A stretch of 64,000 bases of DNA. Source: Streptomyces sp. NBC_00654 (GTDB lineage: Bacteria > Actinomycetota > Actinomycetes > Streptomycetales > Streptomycetaceae). The position numbers and the translations under genes are program-made. The notes under the pieces were generated by a model. The model saw only the letters and a list, made by a program, of their open reading frames with translations. It ran no database searches and was not told where the DNA came from. Of the stretch, positions 42,004-49,195 are shown piece after piece (within the stretch, counting starts at the first letter, position 1; each line of letters opens with the position of its first letter). Location: assembly GCF_026341775.1 (NCBI RefSeq), contig NZ_JAPEOB010000002.1:2294001-2358000 (forward strand). The letters are read 5' to 3'.

Positions 42004-42519
42004 TCAGAGGGTGTCCTGGAAGTCGCCCTTGATCTCCTCGGGCAGCTCGCACCCGTCCTTCACCGCGGTGAGCGACACGGGCTGTTCGGCGCCGAAGCCG
42101 TCCATCGCGTAGTGGCGGGCGTACACCTTCCAGCCCCGCTTGGTGAGGGTCCGGAAGGTGACGTCCTGTTCGGCGCGGCTCGTGGTGAGCTTCCAGCCCC
42201 GCTTCCGCAGGGTCTTGACGGTCGCCGCGAAGGCGTCGGCGGCGTCCGCCTCGGGGGCGTCGGCCATCCAGGGCGCCACGCAGGACTGCCACTCGCCCTC
42301 GGGCATTCCGGCGGTGGAGTCGTCGCCCGGCGGCAGCCCGGAGGCGTCCGCCGCCGCGCCGACCTCGTTTGCCACCGCCTCCTTGGTGAACGGTGTGGTG
42401 GGCGTCGGAGGCGGCTTCGGCGCGCTCCGGGTGTCCTGGTCCACCAGGCCGCAGCCCGCAGTGCCGATCAGTGCCGCGCTCACTATGGCGGCCAGCGCCG
42501 CCGCTCTTGTCGTACGCAC
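42004..42519 (-). CDS. hypothetical lipoprotein
   Basis: A 171-residue secreted lipoprotein: start GTG (MRTTRAAALAAIVSAALIG) and lipobox GTAGC with Cys about 23, then a Pro/Thr-rich stalk. The globular region contains two cysteines (WQSCVAPWM and VKDGCELPEE) that probably pair in a disulfide, and alternating basic/aromatic strands (RKRGWKLTTSRAEQDVTF, KRGWKVYARHYAMDGFG). I do not recognise the family. GGGGAA lies about six bases before the start. It is monocistronic between the SDR and ferredoxin genes. Confidence 0.8.
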   Translation of the reverse strand: MRTTRAAALAAIVSAALIGTAGCGLVDQDTRSAPKPPPTPTTPFTKEAVANEVGAAADASGLPPGDDSTAGMPEGEWQSCVAPWMADAPEADAADAFAATVKTLRKRGWKLTTSRAEQDVTFRTLTKRGWKVYARHYAMDGFGAEQPVSLTAVKDGCELPEEIKGDFQDTL

Positions 42520-42652
42520 AGGTGCTTCCCCGCCCGGTCGTTCGCCTCCGGGCGGGCGCCCGTGCGATCTTTTCCGGAGTTTCGCACGGCTCTGACCTGG
42601 CGGGGAAGCCCCTACCGGCCGGACATCGCGGCCCCGGCCCGCGGAACGGCCC

Positions 42653-42886
42653 TCAGTCCTCCGGCGGGAACACCACCTCGCCCGAGCCGAGCAGCGTCAG
42701 CGTGATGGCCTCGACGGGGCAGCCCTCCGCCGCCGCCAGGATCCTCTCGTTGGCGTCGCTCGACGCGTCGGCGGGGTGGGACTGCCGGGCGGAGTCCAGC
42801 CGGAAACCGTCCGGGGCGTGGTTCACGCACATGCCGGAGCCGATGCAGACGCTCCGGTCGACCTCCACATGCCAGCGGTCTCCCAT
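42653..42886 (-). CDS. [3Fe-4S]-type ferredoxin
   Basis: A 77-residue ferredoxin: HVEVDRSVCIGSGMCVNHAPDGF (C-X5-C) and AAEGCPVEAI (CP), the single-cluster Cys spacing of ferredoxins that reduce actinobacterial cytochromes P450. The ATG overlaps the aldehyde dehydrogenase stop as ATGA. Because the operon carries the same operator motifs as the CYP125-like gene at 54376, it is the natural candidate electron donor for that enzyme, together with a reductase not present in the window. That pairing is inference. Confidence 0.9.
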   Translation of the reverse strand: MGDRWHVEVDRSVCIGSGMCVNHAPDGFRLDSARQSHPADASSDANERILAAAEGCPVEAITLTLLGSGEVVFPPED

Positions 42887-44346
42887 CACGCCCCCTGGTA
42901 TCCGGCCGGCAGGTGGATCATCTTGTGCTCGAAGTACTCGCCGTACCCCTCGGGGCCGAACTCCCGCCCCATGCCGGAGTTCTTGTAGCCGCCGAACGGG
43001 CCGAGCATGTCGAGGCTGAAGGTGTTCACGCTGTACGTGCCCGTCCTGACCCGGCGGGCGATGTCGATGCCGCGTTCGGTGTCGGCGGTCCAGACGCTGC
43101 CGCTGAGCCCGTACTCGGAGTCGCCGGCGATCCGGACCGCCTCTTCCTCGTCCCCGTACGGGAGCAGGCAGATGACCGGTCCGAAGATCTCCTCGCGGGC
43201 GATGCGCATGGAGTTGTCGACGTCGCCGAACAGGGTCGGCTCGACGTACCAGCCGCGTTCCTGGGAGGCCGGGCGGCTGCCGCCGGTCAGGATCTTGGCG
43301 CCTTCCTCCTGGCCGACACGGATGTAGTCGAGGGAGCGCTGCTGCTGGCGCCGCGCGACCAGCGGGCCGAGTTCGGTCGCCGGGTCGAGCGGGTCGCCGA
43401 TCCGGAGCGCTCCTGCGGCGGCGGCGAACGCCTCGGCGATCTCCTCGTACCGGGAGCGCGGGGCGAGGATACGGGTCTGGGCCACGCACGCCTGGCCGTT
43501 GATCATCCAGGCGAAGGGGACGATGCCCGCGACGGCGGCGTCCAGATCCGCGTCCGGGAGGATCACGGCGGCGGACTTGCCGCCCAGCTCCAGGGTGACG
43601 CGGGTCAGATTGCGGGAGGCGACCTCCATGACGCGGCGTCCGGCGGCGACCGACCCGGTGAAGGAGACCTTGTCGATGCCCGGGTGTCCGACCAGGTACT
43701 CGCTGACCTCGCGGTCGGCGGGCAGGATCGACAGGACGCCCTCCGGCAGCCCGGCCTCGGCGGCGATCTCGGCCAGCAGATAGGCGTCCAGCGGGGTTTC
43801 GGGCGAGACCTTGAGCACGGCGGAGCAGCCCGCGAGCAGGGCGGGGGCGAGTTTGGCGGCGGCGGTGAACTGCGGGACGTTCCACGGCACGACCGCCGCG
43901 ACGACGCCGACCGGTTCCCGGCGGACGAGCAGCGGGCCGAGGACCCCGTCGCGCCGCTCCTCGTACGGGAAGGAACGCGCGACCGTGATGGCCGAGTCCC
44001 ACACCATCATCGCGGCGAGCGCCTGGACCATGACGCTGGAGCTGTACGGGGTGCCGTTCTGCGCGCTGATGAGGCGGGCGAACTCCTCGTGGCGTACGGC
44101 GAAGGCGTCCTTGATCCGGGTGATCACCTCGATCCGCTCGTCCACGGTCATCCGGGGCCAGGGTCCCTCGTCGAAGGCCCGGCGGGCGGCGCTGACGGCG
44201 CGGTCCACGTCGGCCTCGCAGGCGTGCGGGACGCGGCCGATGACCTGTTCGGTGTGCGGGGAGATCACCTCGATGACGCCGCTGCCGAGCGGTTCGGTCA
44301 ACTCCCCGCCGATGAACAGTTTTCCGTGCTCCACGAACTCCGTCAT
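42886..44346 (-). CDS. NAD(P)-dependent aldehyde dehydrogenase
   Basis: An aldehyde dehydrogenase of 486 residues. Catalytic Asn in VVPWNVPQFTAAAKLAPALLAG, the TLELGGKSAAVIL Glu, and the nucleophilic Cys in WMINGQACVAQTRIL; C-terminal EIFGPVICLLPYGDEEEAVRIAGDSEYGLSGSVW. It oxidises an aldehyde to the acid, as would be needed after terminal hydroxylation and alcohol oxidation of a sterol or isoprenoid side chain. First gene of the ALDH-ferredoxin operon; the second inverted-repeat motif and a near-match KstR box lie 65-130 bp upstream. Confidence 0.9.
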   Translation of the reverse strand: MTEFVEHGKLFIGGELTEPLGSGVIEVISPHTEQVIGRVPHACEADVDRAVSAARRAFDEGPWPRMTVDERIEVITRIKDAFAVRHEEFARLISAQNGTPYSSSVMVQALAAMMVWDSAITVARSFPYEERRDGVLGPLLVRREPVGVVAAVVPWNVPQFTAAAKLAPALLAGCSAVLKVSPETPLDAYLLAEIAAEAGLPEGVLSILPADREVSEYLVGHPGIDKVSFTGSVAAGRRVMEVASRNLTRVTLELGGKSAAVILPDADLDAAVAGIVPFAWMINGQACVAQTRILAPRSRYEEIAEAFAAAAGALRIGDPLDPATELGPLVARRQQQRSLDYIRVGQEEGAKILTGGSRPASQERGWYVEPTLFGDVDNSMRIAREEIFGPVICLLPYGDEEEAVRIAGDSEYGLSGSVWTADTERGIDIARRVRTGTYSVNTFSLDMLGPFGGYKNSGMGREFGPEGYGEYFEHKMIHLPAGYQGA

Positions 44347-44410
44347 GGCTGCTGCCTCCCGCGACCGGCACTACCCGACTGCGCACCCGGCGGACACATC
44401 CGCGTACGCA

Positions 44411-44427
44411 TCTGACTAGGTGTCAGA
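44411..44427. promoter_or_regulatory. second-motif inverted repeat before ALDH operon
   Basis: TCTGACTAGGTGTCAGA has perfect 6-bp arms (TCTGAC/GTCAGA), matching 12 of 14 fixed positions of the motif. It lies 65-81 bp upstream of the ALDH start in the divergent gap with the MBL gene. Confidence 0.66.
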
Positions 44428-44461
44428 ACTGATACCAGCTACCGTTCCAGGAGTCCACGGC

Positions 44462-44475
44462 TGGAACAAGTTCTC
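44462..44475. promoter_or_regulatory. near-match KstR operator
   Basis: TGGAACAAGTTCTC fits TNNAACNNGTTNNA at 7 of 8 fixed positions (last base C instead of A) and contains the palindrome GAACAAGTTC-type core. It is in the ALDH/MBL divergent promoter. Confidence 0.58.
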
Positions 44476-44570
44476 GTTACAGTGGGGCCGGCGCACACCG
44501 AGGGATCACGGAGCCGCCGGAGCCGTCCGGCGGACGTCCGCTCAGCCCCCCTCGGATCCGCCTGGTTCAG

Positions 44571-44620
44571 CACAGTTCCATCCAGTTCCACCTAGTTCCG
44601 CTCAGTTCCACTCAGTTCCG
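44571..44620. repeat. five-copy decamer repeat upstream of MBL gene
   Basis: Five consecutive 10-bp units: CACAGTTCCA, TCCAGTTCCA, CCTAGTTCCG, CTCAGTTCCA, CTCAGTTCCG, all sharing AGTTCC at the same phase. The array ends 18 bp before the MBL start codon. A 10-bp period is close to one helical turn, so the units would face the same side of the DNA. Confidence 0.88.
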
Positions 44621-44638
44621 CACAGAGATGGGGAGCCC

Positions 44639-45676
44639 ATGACGCAGGTGACCGACCACGGCGGAGGCGTTCACAGCATCAAGGTCCCGATCCCGGACAA
44701 TCCCCTGGGCCACACCCTCGTCCATCTCGTCGACACCGACCGGGGGCCGGTCCTCGTCGACACCGGCTGGGACGACCCGGAGGCCTGGGACACCCTCGTC
44801 GGGGGGCTCGCCGCGCTTGGTGTCGCCGTCACCGACATCCACGGTGTCGTCATCACCCACCACCACCCGGACCACCACGGCCTGTCCGGCCAGGTCCGCG
44901 AAGCGTCCGGGGCCTGGATCGCGATGCACGCGGCGGACACCGCGATCGTGCGCCGCACCCGCTCCTCGGAACCGGGGACCTGGCTGGCGTATCTCACGGA
45001 GAAGCTCGCCGCGGTCGGCGCCCCCGAGGAGCACCTCGCCCCGTTGCGCGCCGCCCGCACCCGCGGCCGGGCGCGCACCGTGCCCGGACTGCGCGCCGCC
45101 CTGCCGGACCGGGAGATCGTGCCGGGTGAGCTGCTGGACCTCGCGGGCCGCCGGCTGCGGGCGATCTGGACCCCCGGGCACACCCCCGGCCATGTCTGCC
45201 TCCATCTGGAGGAGGACCACCCGGCGGGGCTGCCCGGCCGGGGGCGGCTGTTCTCCGGCGATCACCTGCTGCCCGGGATCAGCCCGCACATCGGGCTGTA
45301 CGAGGACCCCGACGACACCACGGTCACCGACCCGCTCGGCGACTACCTCGACTCACTGGAACGGATCGGCCGGCTCGGGGTCGCCGAGGTGCTGCCCGCG
45401 CACCAGTACGCGTTCACGGATGCCGCGGGTCGTGTGAGGGAACTGCTGGACCACCACGAGGAGCGGCTGACGGGACTGCTGGCGCTGCTCGCCGTGCCCC
45501 TCACCCCGTGGCAGCTGGCCGAACGGATGGAGTGGAACCGGCCCTGGGCGCAGATCCCGCCCGCCTCCAGGTCCATCGCCGTCTCCGAGGCCGAGTCCCA
45601 TCTGCGCCGCCTGGTGAAGCTGGGGCGCGCGGAGGCGGTGACGGGCAGCGAGCCGGTGACGTACATCGCGGTGTGA
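44639..45676 (+). CDS. MBL-fold metallohydrolase
   Basis: A 345-residue metallo-beta-lactamase-fold hydrolase with the dinuclear-zinc motif HHHPDHHGLSG, further ligands in TPGHTPGHVCLHL and FSGDHLLPGI, and a final His in LPAHQYAFTD. A C-terminal winged-helix-like segment (about 265-345) follows, as in the LACTB2-like subgroup. It probably hydrolyses a thioester or other acyl compound. Start ATG 44639 with GGGGAG close upstream. Divergent from the ALDH operon and sharing its operators; a thioesterase-like role in the same pathway is possible but not shown. Confidence 0.87.
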   Translation: MTQVTDHGGGVHSIKVPIPDNPLGHTLVHLVDTDRGPVLVDTGWDDPEAWDTLVGGLAALGVAVTDIHGVVITHHHPDHHGLSGQVREASGAWIAMHAADTAIVRRTRSSEPGTWLAYLTEKLAAVGAPEEHLAPLRAARTRGRARTVPGLRAALPDREIVPGELLDLAGRRLRAIWTPGHTPGHVCLHLEEDHPAGLPGRGRLFSGDHLLPGISPHIGLYEDPDDTTVTDPLGDYLDSLERIGRLGVAEVLPAHQYAFTDAAGRVRELLDHHEERLTGLLALLAVPLTPWQLAERMEWNRPWAQIPPASRSIAVSEAESHLRRLVKLGRAEAVTGSEPVTYIAV

Positions 45677-45783
45677 GGCACTTCGCGGCGTGGGGTGCCA
45701 GGCGGGACTTTCGACACACGCCCTGGTAGTCCGCAGGCGCTTCGCGGCGTGGGGTGCCTCACAGGCGCTTCGCGGTGTGAGGG
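45677..45783. repeat. three imperfect direct repeats after the MBL gene
   Basis: Copies at 45677-45699, 45736-45758 and 45764-45783 share the core CGCTTCGCGGCGTGGGGTGC or a close variant. The first two have complementary ends (GGCAC/GTGCC) and could fold as hairpins. They lie between the MBL stop and the cobalamin riboswitch and may act as terminators or are relics of duplication. Confidence 0.7.
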
Positions 45784-45837
45784 AGCCCTCCGGACGTGCC
45801 TGGGAGCGGGCCCCGCGCGCCCCGGTAGAGTGAGCAG

Positions 45838-45975
45838 GTCGTCATCATGCCCGTACAGGGGGAAGCCGGTGCGAATCCGGCGCTGACCGCGCAACCGTGA
45901 GCCGCTTCACCGGCGGTGAGCCGGACCACCCTGGCGGAGCGTGACCGGCTCGTGCCACCGGGACCCCGGTGGCCG
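45838..45975 (+). ncRNA. cobalamin riboswitch
   Basis: The conserved core reads GGGGGAAGCCGGTGCGAATC (45857-45876) and continues CGGCGCTGACCGCGCAACCG, the actinobacterial form of the AdoCbl riboswitch (G-GAA-CCGGTG-GAAUCCGG-GC-GACC-CGCAAC-GU). A downstream hairpin CCACCGGG/CCCGGTGG at 45955-45972 is a likely expression platform before the start at 46057. By family precedent, high cobalamin shuts off the downstream ECF operon. The 5' boundary is approximate. Confidence 0.9.
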
Positions 45976-46056
45976 GCACCGTCGAGGAATACGGGGCCGG
46001 AGCCCGGTGCCTCGGTGTGCCCGTGCCCGGCCCTCTCAGGAGAGGCCCAGCCAGCC

Positions 46057-47313
46057 ATGAACGTACGACGCAGCGTCTGCGCGCTCGCGACCACCGCCGT
46101 ACTCCTGGCAGCCGCCGCCCCCGCCGCGGTCGCCGCACCGAGCCCTTCACCATCCGCACCGGCCGAGCTGCCGCCGGGCCTGTACGGCACCGGGGACCCG
46201 ACGTACGACGGGGTCTGGCGGCAGTCGCTGGCCCTGCTCGCGCAGAAGATCGAGTACGTCACACCCGCCACCCGGTCGGTGGAGTGGCTGGTGGGCCAGC
46301 AGTGCGACAGCGGCGCCTTCCCCGCGTACCGGGACACCGCCGAGCCGTGCGACGCGTCGACCGTGATGGACACCAACGCGACCGCCGCCGCCATGCAGGC
46401 GCTCGTCGAGCTGAACGTGCACCGCGAGGCCGTCGACAACGGGGCCAGCTGGCTGCGGTCGGTCCAGAACGAGGACGGCGGCTGGGGGTACAACGCGGGC
46501 AGCCCGAGCGACGCCAACTCCACCGCCATCGTGATCGGCGCCCTCTCCCGGGCGGGCACACCGCTGGCCGACGTCACCACGGCCGGGGGCCGTACCCCCT
46601 ACACCGCGCTCCGGAGCTTCGCCATCCCGTGCGGCGGCAAGGACGGCGGCGCATTCGCCTACCAGCCCGGCAAGGACGGCGGACTCACCGCCAACGCGGA
46701 CGCCACGGCCGCCGCGGTGCTCGGCGCGATGGGCAAGGGCATGGCAGCCGGGAACTCCAACGCGGTGAAGGACCCCGTCTGCCAGAAGGGCACCGACCTC
46801 ACCCCCGAGCAGGCGGCGCAGAACGGCGCCCACTACCTCGCGGGCGTCCTCGCCTCGTCGCCCCATCTGGACCTGCCGCCGATGCCGGGCGCCGAGGACA
46901 CCTCCCCGCAGCCCGACTTCGGCAACACGGCGGACGCGGTCGTCGCGCTGGCCGCCTCCGGCCACAAGGACAAGGCGGCCGCGTCGGTGCGGTGGCTGGA
47001 GAAGAACGCGAAGAGCTGGGCGAAGCAGGGCGGGCCCGCCGCCACCGCCCAGCTGATCTTCGCCGCGCACGCGACCGGCGCCGCCGCCCGTGACTTCGGC
47101 GGTGTCGACCTCGTCAAGCAGCTCAACGCGACCGGCCCGGCGCCCGCGGCCACCGCCGCCCCCTCACCGACCGCGAACGGCCAGCAGCCGAAGGGCAACA
47201 CCAGCAGCGACGACGGCGCCCTCAGCGTCGGATGGCTGATCGGCATCGGCCTCGTCTTCGGTGTGGGCATCGGCTTCCTGATCAGCATGCGCCGGAAGAC
47301 CCCGAAGCTGTGA
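46057..47313 (+). CDS. membrane-anchored alpha/alpha-barrel protein, intrinsic-factor-like
   Basis: A 418-residue surface protein. Sec signal (about 1-30, ending AVAAP), an (alpha/alpha) repeat domain (about 50-360) with squalene-cyclase-type repeats such as GASWLRSVQNEDGGWGYNAG and DSGAFPAYRD, a Pro/Thr/Ser-rich stalk and a C-terminal transmembrane helix (SVGWLIGIGLVFGVGIGFLI) with a basic tail. It has no lipobox or LPXTG. The alpha-domain of human intrinsic factor and transcobalamin has this fold, and the gene is the first after a cobalamin riboswitch and before an ECF importer, so extracellular B12 capture is the best guess. The terminal stop overlaps the next gene as GTGA. B12 binding is inferred, not visible as residues. 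Confidence 0.82.
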   Translation: MNVRRSVCALATTAVLLAAAAPAAVAAPSPSPSAPAELPPGLYGTGDPTYDGVWRQSLALLAQKIEYVTPATRSVEWLVGQQCDSGAFPAYRDTAEPCDASTVMDTNATAAAMQALVELNVHREAVDNGASWLRSVQNEDGGWGYNAGSPSDANSTAIVIGALSRAGTPLADVTTAGGRTPYTALRSFAIPCGGKDGGAFAYQPGKDGGLTANADATAAAVLGAMGKGMAAGNSNAVKDPVCQKGTDLTPEQAAQNGAHYLAGVLASSPHLDLPPMPGAEDTSPQPDFGNTADAVVALAASGHKDKAAASVRWLEKNAKSWAKQGGPAATAQLIFAAHATGAAARDFGGVDLVKQLNATGPAPAATAAPSPTANGQQPKGNTSSDDGALSVGWLIGIGLVFGVGIGFLISMRRKTPKL

Positions 47314-48053
47314 GGCGTACCGGAGGCCCGGCACCGCACCGGATACGGAGCACCGCGCCGAGTGTCGCGCTGAGCACCGTACTGAGTGTCGCGCTGCTGC
47401 TCGCGGTCGCCGCCGCCTCGACGCTGCTCGGTGCCGGGACCGCGCACGCGGCGGGCTACCGCTACTGGTCGTTCTGGGAGGGCAACGGCAAGAACTGGGA
47501 GTACGCCACCCAGGGCCCCTCATTGGTCCGCCCGGACGACGGCACGGTGCAGGGCTTCCGGTTCGCCGTGAGCCAGGACTCCAAGGACGCGGCCCAGCCC
47601 CGCCGGGCCCCCGACTTCGGGGCGATCTGTGCGGGCACTCCCGCCGAGGACGGCCGCAAGCGGGTCGCGCTCGTGATCGACCCCGGTACGGCGGCGGACG
47701 CCCCGGACGGCGGGACCCCGCCCGCCCTGCGCACCGCGTGTGCCCAGGTCGGACCGGACGCCTCCAGCGCGGAGGCACTCGCCTCGGTGGCGAAGCCGCT
47801 GCGGTACAGCAGTGACGCGATGCTCTGCGCGATCTCCGGCTACCCGGCAGCGGGCTGCGGCGACGAGGTGTCGGGCGACGGCGGCAAGAAGTCGCCCGCG
47901 GCCTCGTCATCCGCCGCGTCCGACGCCGACAGCGACGCCGGGGAAGGGGACGGCGGGGGCGGCGGCGGCCCTTCGGCCGGTCTGCTCGTCGGCATCGGTG
48001 CCGTACTGCTGCTCGGGATCGCCGCCGTGTTCCAGGCCCGCCGCCGCCGATGA
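47310..48053 (+). CDS. SCO2322-family secreted, membrane-anchored protein
   Basis: A 247-residue protein: Sec signal (about 10-48, ending THAAG), a globular domain with YRYWSFWEGNGKNWEYATQGP and DDGTVQGFRFAVSQDSK, paired cysteines (FGAICAGTP, RTACAQVG, DAMLCAISGY, AAGCGDEV), then an acidic Gly/Ser stalk and a C-terminal helix (SAGLLVGIGAVLLLGIAAVF) with a basic end. The W-x-Y and G-F-R-x pattern is reminiscent of the DUF4430/transcobalamin beta-domain. It is coupled to the alpha/alpha-barrel gene before it and to EcfT after it, so the two surface proteins may work as one cobalamin receptor. The family name is recalled, the receptor role inferred. Confidence 0.8.
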   Translation: MRRTGGPAPHRIRSTAPSVALSTVLSVALLLAVAAASTLLGAGTAHAAGYRYWSFWEGNGKNWEYATQGPSLVRPDDGTVQGFRFAVSQDSKDAAQPRRAPDFGAICAGTPAEDGRKRVALVIDPGTAADAPDGGTPPALRTACAQVGPDASSAEALASVAKPLRYSSDAMLCAISGYPAAGCGDEVSGDGGKKSPAASSSAASDADSDAGEGDGGGGGGPSAGLLVGIGAVLLLGIAAVFQARRRR

Positions 48054-49195
48054 CCCGCTCCACCGGCATGGCCCGGCTCCACCGTTCCCTGCGTGCGCCC
48101 GAGGCCGACCGCGGCAACGCGCTGCCCGCCGGGGCGTGGTGGCTGTGGGCGCTGGGGCTGGCCACGGCGGCCTCGCGGACCACCAACCCGCTGCTGCTCG
48201 GGCTGCTGGTCGGCGTGGCGGGCTATGTGGTGGCGGCCCGCCGTACGGACGCGCCGTGGGCCCGTTCGTACGGGGCGTTCATCAAGATCGGGCTGTTCGT
48301 CGTCGGGGTGCGGCTGCTGTTCTCGGTGTTCCTCGGTTCGCCGGTCCCGGGCACGCACACCGTGTTCACGCTGCCCGAGGTGCCGTTGCCCGACTGGGCG
48401 CAGGGCGTCAGGATCGGCGGCCGGGTCACCGCCGAGCAACTGGTCTTCGCGCTGTACGACGGGGCCAAACTGGCGGCCCTGCTGATCTGTGTCGGCGCGG
48501 CGAACTCACTGGCCAACCCGGCCCGGCTGCTGAAGTCGCTGCCGGGCGCGCTGTACGAGGCCGGGGTCGCCGTGGTCGTCGCGATGACCTTCGCGCCGAA
48601 CATGGTGGCCGATGTGATGCGGCTGCGCACCGCACGCCGGCTGCGGGGCCGCCCGACCGGGGGCATCAGGGCCGTCGCGCAGATCGGGCTGCCGGTGCTG
48701 GAGGGCGCGCTGGAGCGTTCGGTCGCGCTGGCGGCGTCGATGGACGCGCGCGGCTACGGGCGCAGCGCCCAGGTGCCGCCCGCCGTCCGGCACACCACGA
48801 ATGTCCTCACCCTCGGCGGTCTGCTGGGGGTGTGCGCGGGCACATACGGGCTGCTGGCCTCGCAAGGGGCGGTGTACGGGATGCCGTTGCTGCTCATCGG
48901 GCTGGTCGCGGCGATGGCGGGGCTGCGGCTCGGCGGGCGCCGTTCGGTGCGGACCCGCTACCGCCCGGACCGGTGGGGGGCGCGGGCCTGGCTGGTGGCG
49001 GGCTCGGGTGCGGCGGTCGCGGCCGCGATGATCCGGGCAAACGGCGTCGACCCGGACGCGCTGCACCCCGGGGTCGTCCCCCTGGTCGCCCCGGTGCTGC
49101 CGCTGTGGCCCGCCGCCGCGGTGCTGATCGGGCTGCTGCCCGCTCTGGTCGCGCCGGTACCGCCGTCCCCCAACGGCTCCAAGGAGCAGGCGTGA
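48050..49195 (+). CDS. ecfT: ECF transporter T component (EcfT/CbiQ-like)
   Basis: A 381-residue membrane protein with about seven helices. The two cytoplasmic coupling helices carry the EcfT signature Ala-Arg-Gly-type motifs, seen here as SVALAASMDARGYGRSAQ preceded by MRLRTARRLRGRPTGG. It couples the ATPases to the substrate-specific component. ATGA overlap with the SCO2322-family gene and GTGA overlap with the ATPase gene. Fourth functional unit of a group I-like ECF operon. Confidence 0.9.
   Translation: MTRSTGMARLHRSLRAPEADRGNALPAGAWWLWALGLATAASRTTNPLLLGLLVGVAGYVVAARRTDAPWARSYGAFIKIGLFVVGVRLLFSVFLGSPVPGTHTVFTLPEVPLPDWAQGVRIGGRVTAEQLVFALYDGAKLAALLICVGAANSLANPARLLKSLPGALYEAGVAVVVAMTFAPNMVADVMRLRTARRLRGRPTGGIRAVAQIGLPVLEGALERSVALAASMDARGYGRSAQVPPAVRHTTNVLTLGGLLGVCAGTYGLLASQGAVYGMPLLLIGLVAAMAGLRLGGRRSVRTRYRPDRWGARAWLVAGSGAAVAAAMIRANGVDPDALHPGVVPLVAPVLPLWPAAAVLIGLLPALVAPVPPSPNGSKEQA

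Noticed and set aside
47740..49191. Extended frame in front of the fused ECF ATPase
   Set aside because: It runs through the SCO2322-family and EcfT genes out of frame; the first ATPase domain begins right after GTG 49192.
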